NCBI RefSeq assembly: GCF_900113035.1
Contig: NZ_FONX01000003.1
Coordinates: forward strand, 390,837 to 454,836
Direction of reading: 5' to 3'
DNA from: Paracidovorax wautersii
GTDB lineage: Bacteria; Pseudomonadota; Gammaproteobacteria; Burkholderiales; Burkholderiaceae_C
Length of the DNA: 64,000 nt
Part shown: positions 57,084-64,000 of the stretch, one piece after another
Layout of the letters: the number at the start of each line of letters is the position of its first letter
How positions within the stretch are numbered: the stretch's first letter is position 1
Made by a program: the position numbers and the translations under genes
Notes under the pieces: model-generated
What the model saw: the letters and a program-made list of their open reading frames with translations, nothing else
Told to the model about the DNA's origin: nothing
Databases searched by the model: none

Positions 57084-58461
57084 GCGCAACCTTCCTGACC
57101 GATATCTCCAGCATGGGCAGACCTACCAAGCCATGCTTCATCGTGGTATCCGTGGCACGTACTTCCAAGGCATCGTGCAACCAATGCTGTTGGGTATGGT
57201 TGTCTTGCGTTCCTGATGCGATCGCAAGATCCATCGAATAGAGGCCCGATGGAAGAATCGGCATCCGAAAGCGAAAGCAGGCCGTCATCGTTTCACCGAC
57301 CTCGGCGCTGATCGGCGCATCCATCGTGGTGATAAAGCTGTTGTCACCAAACAGACGCTGACCCATCCGATCTTTAAAATAAAATCCGAAGATCAGATTG
57401 GAGAGTGGCTGAAGCACCTCAGCCTTTACAGAAAGCCGAACGATTTCGCCGCCATGGCTCATGTGCAAAGGGCTGCCATCCTCAGCCAGAAAGCTGGAAT
57501 CGACGATTCGCGCACCACCAGCGCCGAATTCCGCAGCAGCACGGTCAGGGTCAAACTCAAAAAATTCGAATTTCGTCAGCGCCCCATGCTCAGCCAATTT
57601 CGGCAAGCGCGCATCCTTGATGTCATCAGACTCGCTTTTCAACGCAGCAGAAGTACGGCGCCCCGATCGCAGCGCAACGGCAGTTCCTTCGCCCTCTCGG
57701 TCAAGGGCGTGCTGCGCTGCAAGATAGGTTTCGACAACCTCTTTCGCCGGACCATCCATGCGTAGTCCACCATGATCCAACCATACAGCTCTTGAACACA
57801 ATCCGATGACAGCGCTGGTGTCATGACTCACGAAGAGAAGCGTTCCCGTCTTCTGGAAATCGCGTAGGTAACGCATGCATTTCTGCGTAAAGCGCACATC
57901 TCCCACGGATAGCGCTTCGTCGATAATAAGTACATCTGCATCGACATGCGCAGCAATAGCGAATGCAAGCCGCACATACATGCCGCTTGAATATGTTTTT
58001 ACAGGCTGCTCGATGAAATCCTCAAGCTCAGCGAACTTGACGATACTCTCGAACCTCTTGGCTAACTCATCCTGGCTTATGCCGTAGAGTAGGCCGCTAA
58101 GGAAGATATTCTCCCGCCCAGAGAACTCTGTATTGAAGCCGGCCCCCAATTCGAGCAATGCGGCGATCCGTCCCGAAATGTGGACACTCCCAGTTGTAGG
58201 AGAGAGCGTCTGGCATACCAGCTGCAATAGAGTGGACTTACCCGAACCGTTCTGACCAACAATCGCTACGGTTTCACCGCGCCCCACCTGGAAGCTCACG
58301 CCATTGAGTGCCCAGAACTCCTGGAAATAATTTTTCCTTGCCAGCCCCAGAATTCTCCGGATAGGTGACATCAATGACTGGCGCAGGCGATCACGGGGCT
58401 GCTTGTAGATCTCGTAACGCTTACTGAGATCCTGGACTTTGATAATCGCATCAGAGGACAT
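57076..58461 (-). CDS. wzt: polysaccharide ABC transporter ATPase with glycan-binding C-terminus
   Basis: 461 residues from the ATG at 58461 (inside the wzm 3' end). ATPase domain 1-240: [11 protein letters not shown] (Walker A), [15 protein letters not shown] (signature), [12 protein letters not shown] (Walker B) and VSHD. After residue 290 comes a beta-sandwich Wzt_C domain, which in O8/O9a-type systems reads the modified non-reducing end of the O-antigen before export. Its presence means chain termination by a cap is likely. Confidence 0.92.
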   Translation of the reverse strand: MSSDAIIKVQDLSKRYEIYKQPRDRLRQSLMSPIRRILGLARKNYFQEFWALNGVSFQVGRGETVAIVGQNGSGKSTLLQLVCQTLSPTTGSVHISGRIAALLELGAGFNTEFSGRENIFLSGLLYGISQDELAKRFESIVKFAELEDFIEQPVKTYSSGMYVRLAFAIAAHVDADVLIIDEALSVGDVRFTQKCMRYLRDFQKTGTLLFVSHDTSAVIGLCSRAVWLDHGGLRMDGPAKEVVETYLAAQHALDREGEGTAVALRSGRRTSAALKSESDDIKDARLPKLAEHGALTKFEFFEFDPDRAAAEFGAGGARIVDSSFLAEDGSPLHMSHGGEIVRLSVKAEVLQPLSNLIFGFYFKDRMGQRLFGDNSFITTMDAPISAEVGETMTACFRFRMPILPSGLYSMDLAIASGTQDNHTQQHWLHDALEVRATDTTMKHGLVGLPMLEISVRKVAHD

Positions 58462-59269
58462 CCGCAAATCCCCCGCGCATTCGCTGAAACCACATTAAAC
58501 CCAACCAAGCCACCACATAGGCGACGAAACAATAGAGCGCCCAGCCCATCCAATCGACAGGCGAACCCCAGATCGCCACGTTACGAACCTGCTCCACAAT
58601 AAAAGTCAGCGGATTCAGATATAAAAACTCCGCAAACCCAACCGGCACAGAATGCAAAGGATAAAAGATGGGGGCCATGAACATCAACAAGGACGAGACG
58701 ATTCCCATGAGCTGGCCGATATCCCGCAAAAACACACCGAGCGAAGAGATGAACCACACCAGGCCGACCGTCAGCAAAGCGAACGGCATGAGCAAAACAG
58801 GCACCCACAACACCGACAGCATGATATGCCCCTGCCATATGAAAATAGCAATCAGCAAGATAACCATGGCAATGGCAGTATGGAAAAGAGCAGCCCCCAC
58901 CCTGACCCATGCAAATATCTCAAGTGGAAAAACAACCTTCTTGACAAAATTCACATTACTCACAATGAGTGAAGGAGCACGCATGACACATTCTGAAATC
59001 AGGCTGTGAAGCATGACCCCAGCAAACATCACGACCGCGAACTCCATTTGATTGACGGCATCCGGACGCCACCGCGACTTGAAGACCACACCAAAAACAA
59101 AGGTGTAGATACTCAACATCAACAGCGGATTCAGGAAAGACCAAAAAACACCCAAGAAGGAGCCTCGATAACGTCCGGCAATTTCACGCTTGATCAACTG
59201 GCCGATAAGCGTACGATGCTGCAGAAGCGTTACCAAGACAGACAGGGGATTGGTGGCACGATCTTGCAT
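58451..59269 (-). CDS. wzm: polysaccharide ABC transporter permease
   Basis: 272 residues, six helices of the ABC-2 type: LIKREIAGRYRGSFLGVFWSFLNPLLMLSIYTFVFGVVF and FFLRDIGQ-like segments are typical of Wzm/KpsM. Forms the export channel with Wzt. Starts 3 bases after the rfbC stop. Confidence 0.93.
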   Translation of the reverse strand: MQDRATNPLSVLVTLLQHRTLIGQLIKREIAGRYRGSFLGVFWSFLNPLLMLSIYTFVFGVVFKSRWRPDAVNQMEFAVVMFAGVMLHSLISECVMRAPSLIVSNVNFVKKVVFPLEIFAWVRVGAALFHTAIAMVILLIAIFIWQGHIMLSVLWVPVLLMPFALLTVGLVWFISSLGVFLRDIGQLMGIVSSLLMFMAPIFYPLHSVPVGFAEFLYLNPLTFIVEQVRNVAIWGSPVDWMGWALYCFVAYVVAWLGLMWFQRMRGGFADVL

Positions 59270-59272
59270 CAG

Positions 59273-59818
59273 TTAGAAAACCTCTGCGTGAGTGAGACAA
59301 TTCGCAGACGCATCTTTGGGAGAAACCTTAGGTTCCTCGTCAATATCAGGCCATTCAATCCCAATATCAGCGTCATTCCAGAGAATGCTTCGCTCATGCG
59401 CCGGCGCGTAGTAGTCGCTCGCCTTGTACAGAAAATCCGCGCTATCGCTGGTCACCACGAACCCATGCGCGAAGCCGGCCGGGATCCACAGCTGCCGGTG
59501 ATTGCTCTCGGTCAGTTCCACCCCCACCCACTGACCGAAGGTCGGCGAGCTCTTGCGGATGTCCACCGCCACGTCAAACACGGCTCCACGCGTCACACGC
59601 ACCAGCTTGCCCTGCGGCTGCTGGAGTTGGTAATGCAATCCACGCAGCACGCCTTTGGTCGAGCGCGAATGGTTGTCCTGCACGAACTCCACATGTTGGC
59701 CCACCGCTTCGTCGAACACGCGCTGGTTGAAGCTTTCCATGAAGAAGCCGCGCTCGTCACCGAAGACTTTAGGCTCCAGGATCAGCACGCCTTCCAGTTG
59801 GGTCTTCGTCACCTTCAT
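59273..59818 (-). CDS. rfbC: dTDP-4-dehydrorhamnose 3,5-epimerase
   Basis: 181 residues. [39 protein letters not shown] (catalytic His) and [10 protein letters not shown] identify RmlC. Third enzyme of dTDP-L-rhamnose synthesis. Its ATG overlaps the rfbA stop. Confidence 0.97.
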   Translation of the reverse strand: MKVTKTQLEGVLILEPKVFGDERGFFMESFNQRVFDEAVGQHVEFVQDNHSRSTKGVLRGLHYQLQQPQGKLVRVTRGAVFDVAVDIRKSSPTFGQWVGVELTESNHRQLWIPAGFAHGFVVTSDSADFLYKASDYYAPAHERSILWNDADIGIEWPDIDEEPKVSPKDASANCLTHAEVF

Positions 59819-60714
59819 CCGTGGTACTCCTCGCGCAGCAGGCGCATCAGGTATTGGCCATAGCCGTTTTTCTTGAGAGGGGTGGCCAGCTTCTCGACCT
59901 GTGCAGCGTCGATGAAGCCTGCACGCCAAGCGATCTCTTCGGGGCACGCGATCTTCAGGCCCTGGCGCTGTTCCAGCGTGGCGATGAATTGGCCGGCTTC
60001 CAGCAGGCTTTCATGCGTACCGGTATCCAGCCACGCGTAGCCGCGCTTCATGATCTGCACGTTGAGACTGCCCTGATCCAGATAGGCTTGGTTCACGGCC
60101 GTGATTTCCAGCTCGCCTCGGGCGCTGGGCTTGACGGCCTTGGCGATGTCCACGACCTGCCGGTCGTAGAAGTACAGACCGGTGACGGCATAGTTGCTCT
60201 TGGGATGGGCAGGCTTTTCTTCGATGCTCACCGCACGGCCGCCCTGGTCGAAAGCGACCACGCCATAGCGCTCGGGGTCGTTCACGTGATAGGCGAAGAC
60301 GGTGGCGCCATCGGCCTGCTCGCCAGCGGCCATCAGTTGCTGCTGCAGGTCATGGCCGTAGAAGATGTTGTCGCCCAGCACCAGGGCGCTGGGTGCGCCG
60401 TCCAGGAATTGCTCACCGATGATGAAGGCCTGGGCCAGCCCATCAGGGCTGGGCTGCACGGCGTACTGGAGACTCAGGCCCCACTGGCTACCGTCGCCCA
60501 GCAGTTGCTGAAAGCGCGGCGTGTCCTGCGGCGTGCTAATGATGAGGATGTCGCGCATGCCGCCCAGCATCAGCGTGCTGAGCGGGTAGTAGATCATGGG
60601 CTTGTCATAGACCGGCAGCAGTTGCTTGCTGATCGCGAGGGTGGCGGGGTGCAGGCGCGTGCCGGAGCCGCCGGCAAGGATGATGCCCTTGCGTTGCTTG
60701 TTCGTGGAATGCAT
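59815..60714 (-). CDS. rfbA: glucose-1-phosphate thymidylyltransferase
   Basis: 299 residues. [18 protein letters not shown], the [14 protein letters not shown] block and [14 protein letters not shown] mark RmlA. Makes dTDP-glucose from dTTP and glucose-1-phosphate and is feedback-inhibited by dTDP-rhamnose in the family. 48 bases after rfbD. Confidence 0.97.
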   Translation of the reverse strand: MHSTNKQRKGIILAGGSGTRLHPATLAISKQLLPVYDKPMIYYPLSTLMLGGMRDILIISTPQDTPRFQQLLGDGSQWGLSLQYAVQPSPDGLAQAFIIGEQFLDGAPSALVLGDNIFYGHDLQQQLMAAGEQADGATVFAYHVNDPERYGVVAFDQGGRAVSIEEKPAHPKSNYAVTGLYFYDRQVVDIAKAVKPSARGELEITAVNQAYLDQGSLNVQIMKRGYAWLDTGTHESLLEAGQFIATLEQRQGLKIACPEEIAWRAGFIDAAQVEKLATPLKKNGYGQYLMRLLREEYHG

Positions 60715-60762
60715 GTGTTCTTTTCTCTGAGAGGGATTACGGCGACCCAGGCGCCTGTCGGC

Positions 60763-61653
60763 CTACAGGATTTCTCTGAGCATGCGGGCGACGCCGTCCT
60801 GCCAGGGGGGCAGGCGCAAGCCGAAGGTGGCCTGCAGCTTGGACGTATCGAGCCGGGAGTTGTGGGGCCGCTGGGCCGGCGTGGGGAATGCGCTGGTCGG
60901 CACGGCCTTGACCGCATCGGGGCCGGCCTTGAGTTCGACACCGGCTTGCTGCGCCAGGGCCAGCACGTATCGCGCGTAGCCGTGCCAGGTGGTCTCTCCC
61001 GCCGCGATGGCGTGATAGAGCCCGGCCTTGGAAGGGTCTTGCAGCGTGGCACGGATGGCGTGCGCGGTGATGTCGGCCAAGAGTTCGGCGCCGGTGGGTG
61101 CGCCGAACTGGTCGTCGATCACCGTGAGCTGGTCGCGCTCCTTGGCCAGGCGCAGCATGGTCTTGGCGAAGTTGCCACCGCGCGCGGCATAGACCCAGCT
61201 GGTGCGCAGGATCAGGTGCCGGCTGCAGTGCTGCGCGACGAGTTGCTCGCCTTCGAGCTTGGTCTGTCCATAGACGCTCAAGGGTCCCGTCGCATCGGTC
61301 TCGCGCCAGGGCGTGCTGCCGCTGCCGTCGAAGACGTAGTCGGTGGAGTAATGCACCATGAGAGCGCCGAGTTCTTCGGCGGCCCGTGCGACCTCCCCCG
61401 GCGTGGTGGCGTTGAGCTTGCGGGCCAGATCGGCCTCGCTCTCGGCCTTGTCCACGGCCGTATGCGCCGCGGCATTGACGATGACGTCGGGGCGCACGCG
61501 CCGCACGGTGTCGGCGACCTGTTCGGGCTGGCTGAAGTCCGCCGGATAGTCCGTGCTGTCGAAGTCGAGCGCCACCAGCTCGCCCAGCGGCGCCAGGCTG
61601 CGCTGGAGCTCCCAGCCGACCTGGCCGCCCTTGCCCAGCAGTAGCAGCTTCAT
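60763..61653 (-). CDS. rfbD: dTDP-4-dehydrorhamnose reductase
   Basis: 296 residues from the ATG at 61653, which overlaps the rfbB stop. [13 protein letters not shown] (NADPH-binding), [10 protein letters not shown] and [10 protein letters not shown] (catalytic YxxxK) are RmlD motifs. Final step to dTDP-L-rhamnose. Confidence 0.97.
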   Translation of the reverse strand: MKLLLLGKGGQVGWELQRSLAPLGELVALDFDSTDYPADFSQPEQVADTVRRVRPDVIVNAAAHTAVDKAESEADLARKLNATTPGEVARAAEELGALMVHYSTDYVFDGSGSTPWRETDATGPLSVYGQTKLEGEQLVAQHCSRHLILRTSWVYAARGGNFAKTMLRLAKERDQLTVIDDQFGAPTGAELLADITAHAIRATLQDPSKAGLYHAIAAGETTWHGYARYVLALAQQAGVELKAGPDAVKAVPTSAFPTPAQRPHNSRLDTSKLQATFGLRLPPWQDGVARMLREIL

Positions 61654-62723
61654 GCCTTCACCGCCTCGTTGCCGTACTGCTTGGCGACCCAGTCGCGGTA
61701 GCCGCCGCTTTGCACGTTGGCGACCCATTCCTGGTGGGCCAGATACCACTCCACGGTCTTGCGGATGCCGGTGTCGAAGGTTTCCGCGGGCTTCCAGCCC
61801 AGTTCGCGCTCGAGCTTGCGTGCGTCGATGGCGTAGCGGCGGTCGTGGCCGGGGCGGTCGGTCACATAGGTGATCTGCTCCTGGTACGAGCGGCCATCCG
61901 CGCGCGGGCGCAGCTCGTCGAGCAGTGCGCAGATGGTGTGCACGATCTCGATGTTGGGCTTCTCGTTCCAGCCGCCCACGTTGTAGGTCTCGCCCAACTG
62001 GCCGGCTTCCAGCACGCGGCGGATGGCGCTGCAGTGGTCCTTGACGTAGAGCCAGTCGCGGATCTGCATGCCGTCGCCATAGACCGGCAGGTTCTTGCCG
62101 GCCAGCGCGTTGACGATCATCAGCGGGATGAGCTTCTCGGGGAAGTGGAACGGGCCGTAGTTGTTGCTGCAGTTGGTGGTGAGCACCGGCAGGCCGTAGG
62201 TGTGGTGCCAGGCACGCACGAGGTGGTCGCTGGCGGCCTTGCTGGCCGAGTACGGGCTGTTGGGCTCGTAGGCATGGCTTTCCGTGAAGGCCGGAGCGTC
62301 TGCGGACAGGGTGCCATAGACCTCGTCTGTGGACACGTGCAGGAAGCGGAAGGCTTCCTTCTCGCCCGCCGGCAAGGCCTGCCAGTAATGCCGTGCGGCC
62401 TCCAGCAGGCGGAAGGTGCCGACGACGTTGGTCTGCACGAAATCTTCAGGCCCATGGATCGAACGATCGACATGCGATTCGGCCGCGAAGTTGACGATGG
62501 CACGCGGCCGGTGCTCGGCCAAAAGCCGCGCGACCAACTCGGCATCCCCGATGTCGCCCTGTACGAAGTGATGGCGCCCGTCCGACTGCAGCGAGGCCAG
62601 GGTCTGCAGGTTGCCTGCATAGGTGAGCTTGTCGAGGTTGACGACAGGCTCCTGGGAACCCGCCAGCCAGTCGAGGATGAAATTGGCACCGATGAAGCCT
62701 GCGCCGCCTGTGACGAGAATCAT
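61650..62723 (-). CDS. rfbB: dTDP-glucose 4,6-dehydratase
   Basis: 357 residues from the ATG at 62723. [15 protein letters not shown] (NAD-binding), [24 protein letters not shown] (YxxxK) and [10 protein letters not shown] are RmlB signatures. First gene of rfbBDAC-wzm-wzt-fusion, all tightly spaced, so probably one transcript. Confidence 0.98.
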   Translation of the reverse strand: MILVTGGAGFIGANFILDWLAGSQEPVVNLDKLTYAGNLQTLASLQSDGRHHFVQGDIGDAELVARLLAEHRPRAIVNFAAESHVDRSIHGPEDFVQTNVVGTFRLLEAARHYWQALPAGEKEAFRFLHVSTDEVYGTLSADAPAFTESHAYEPNSPYSASKAASDHLVRAWHHTYGLPVLTTNCSNNYGPFHFPEKLIPLMIVNALAGKNLPVYGDGMQIRDWLYVKDHCSAIRRVLEAGQLGETYNVGGWNEKPNIEIVHTICALLDELRPRADGRSYQEQITYVTDRPGHDRRYAIDARKLERELGWKPAETFDTGIRKTVEWYLAHQEWVANVQSGGYRDWVAKQYGNEAVKA

Positions 62724-62933
62724 TGTTTGATATGTGTCTATGTGTTTCTGGAATGCCTTTGACAGGCGATGGATTATCACATTGGACTGACATGCCGCCG
62801 TAACCTGATGCGTTAACCAGCGACAGACAACACAATCGCTTTTCCGTAGATAGTGCAGTGCAGCGTGCCGAAAATACAGCGCTGGTTTACAGTGGTTCGC
62901 AACAAGAAACCCGCAGAGACAGGGAAGGCCGCC

Positions 62934-63605
62934 ATGACCAAGAAAATGCCGCGCCGCACGGCCGAACGCATCCTGGAAACCTCGCAGGAGCTGTTCAATC
63001 GGTTTGGCGAACCCAATGTGTCGACCACGGCCATTTCTGCGGAAATGCGAATCAGCCCCGGCAATCTCTATTACCACTACCCTGCCAAGGAAGCGCTGAT
63101 CAATGCGCTTTTCGCCCGCTACGAAGCCACCCTGGAGAACTTGCTCGCATCCTGCGAGGAGCTGCGCACGCTGGAGGAGGCCAAGGCCTTTTTGCGCTCC
63201 CTGTTGGAGCTGGTCTGGCAGTACCGCTTCCTCTACCGCGACCTGAACGACCTCATGTCGCGCAACCGGCAACTGGAGCTTCACATCCAGTCCCTGCAGG
63301 CGCGCAAGGTGCGAGCCGTCATGCAGCTGCTGAACGGCCTGCGACGAGACGGGACGCTGCTCGTGCAAGAGGCAGAGGTGCCCCGCCTGGCCACCAGCCT
63401 GGTGCTGCTGGCGACCTACTGGTTCAGCTTCGAGTATGTGAACAACCCGCGCCACGCACTGGAATCGGAGAGCGAGTCCCCCTCGATCACCCGGGGGGCG
63501 GAGCAGCTCCTGAGCCTGCTGTCGCCTTACCTCGCAAGCGAGGCGCGCGAGCCGTCGGACAGGCCGGCCGGCGCACGCAACGCCGAAAGCGCCGTGCCCG
63601 CCTGA
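62934..63605 (+). CDS. TetR-family transcriptional regulator
   Basis: 223 residues from the ATG at 62934 ([20 protein letters not shown]). HTH at 10-55 ([26 protein letters not shown]), then an all-helical ligand domain with [17 protein letters not shown]. Diverges from rfbB across 210 bases and might regulate the rhamnose/export operon; ligand unknown. Confidence 0.88.
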   Translation: MTKKMPRRTAERILETSQELFNRFGEPNVSTTAISAEMRISPGNLYYHYPAKEALINALFARYEATLENLLASCEELRTLEEAKAFLRSLLELVWQYRFLYRDLNDLMSRNRQLELHIQSLQARKVRAVMQLLNGLRRDGTLLVQEAEVPRLATSLVLLATYWFSFEYVNNPRHALESESESPSITRGAEQLLSLLSPYLASEAREPSDRPAGARNAESAVPA

Positions 63606-63683
63606 GCGCAGGAGCAGGCCGCTCCCGCTCGGGCAGCAGGACCTGGCCCAGGGCTAGATGTGAAGCTTCAATAGGTTGTATCC

Positions 63684-63764
63684 GGTGTTCATCCTGGTTG
63701 GATTTGAGAGACTGGAAGTCGCCAAACACCCAATCGACTCAGGACACCCAACCGGATGAACACC
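63684..63764. repeat. inverted repeat around the start of the IS481-family transposase
   Basis: GGTGTTCATCCTGGTTGG (63684-63701) can pair with CCCAACCGGATGAACACC (63747-63764), the second arm covering the transposase ATG. The outer arm is probably the left end of the IS. Such hairpins hide the start codon from read-through transcripts in many insertion sequences. Confidence 0.6.
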
Positions 63765-64000
63765 CATAAGCATGCCCGACTTACCTTCGCCCGCCGACTT
63801 GAGATGGTTCAACAGATGACCATTCATGGCCAGGACGCCGCCCAGGCAGCTCTCGCCCAAGGCGTCACCGCTCAGACAGCCAGGAAGTGGCTGGGCCGGT
63901 ATCTGAGCGGTGGCGAAGCCGCCCTGGCCGATGCATCCTCCAGACCAACGCGCTCGCCCCGGGCCATCGACGAATCCAAGGCGCTGCTCATCGTCGAGTT
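63756..64000 (+). CDS. IS481-family transposase, 5' part only
   Basis: 81 codons visible, cut by the right edge. MNTHKHARLTFARRLEMVQQ, then QAALAQGVTAQTARKWLGRY (HTH) and DASSRPTRSPRAI are the N-terminal pattern of IS481-type transposases. The DDE domain lies outside the window, so I cannot tell whether it is intact. Confidence 0.85.
   Translation, partial: MNTHKHARLTFARRLEMVQQMTIHGQDAAQAALAQGVTAQTARKWLGRYLSGGEAALADASSRPTRSPRAIDESKALLIVE

Overview
The window is a GC-rich, densely packed stretch of a beta-proteobacterial chromosome. The SAH riboswitch in front of ahcY, the Bug-type (TctC) binding protein, the gltIJKL and TRAP transporter operons, the GCTAT(N7)ATAGC-type repeat family and the protein sequences all fit Comamonadaceae. 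Acidovorax or a close relative is my best guess, made from memory and not from a database search. I saw no rRNA, tRNA or CRISPR array.

Layout. 0-3 kb: rplM-rpsI (rpsI runs off the left edge) and a membrane-anchored Ser/Thr kinase. 3-9 kb: rlmJ, an rlpA-like lipoprotein gene, and a methyl-cycle cluster (SAH riboswitch-ahcY-tlyA-metF) that ends in an unusual 273-bp nested inverted-repeat element. 9-12 kb: an overlapping peptidase/histidine kinase/NarL-type regulator operon. 12-15.3 kb: a complete pqqABCDE operon. 15.4-21.4 kb: prfC, a three-gene GT-C/GT2/GtrA glycan-modification cassette, a HAD phosphatase and a small membrane protein. 21.5-24.1 kb: an orphan TctC protein diverging from a protein that looks like a membrane PQQ glucose dehydrogenase without most of its catalytic propeller. 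24.2-28 kb: a YkgJ-like protein and the gltIJKL glutamate/aspartate ABC transporter. 28.5-32.7 kb: a LysR regulator diverging from a dctQMP TRAP operon. 32.7-36.2 kb: a MazG-like pyrophosphohydrolase, an ATM1-type ABC exporter, a thioesterase and a bactofilin. 36.4-45.9 kb: a fatty-acid beta-oxidation cluster with a TetR regulator at its head and an 86-bp tandem repeat at its tail. 46-50 kb: slmA, a TctDE-like two-component system and argB.

50-63 kb is a surface polysaccharide (O-antigen-like) locus: a WecA/MraY-family initiating transferase, a rhamnosyltransferase-like GT2, a deleted IS5-family insertion, then rfbBDAC (dTDP-L-rhamnose), wzm, wzt (with a C-terminal glycan-recognition domain) and a 1342-residue fusion of methyltransferase, long coiled coil and two glycosyltransferase domains. 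The wzm/wzt/fusion segment looks richer in A+T than its surroundings, which suggests acquisition. A TetR regulator and the start of an IS481-family transposase close the window.

The most interesting items are: the propeller-less glucose-dehydrogenase relative close to the PQQ operon; the methyltransferase/coiled-coil/double-GT fusion, whose coiled coil carries internal duplications and may act as a chain-length ruler; the 273-bp element of nested stems that overlaps the metF stop codon; and small palindromic repeats that have become protein-coding sequence (a signal peptide and a histidine-kinase insert).
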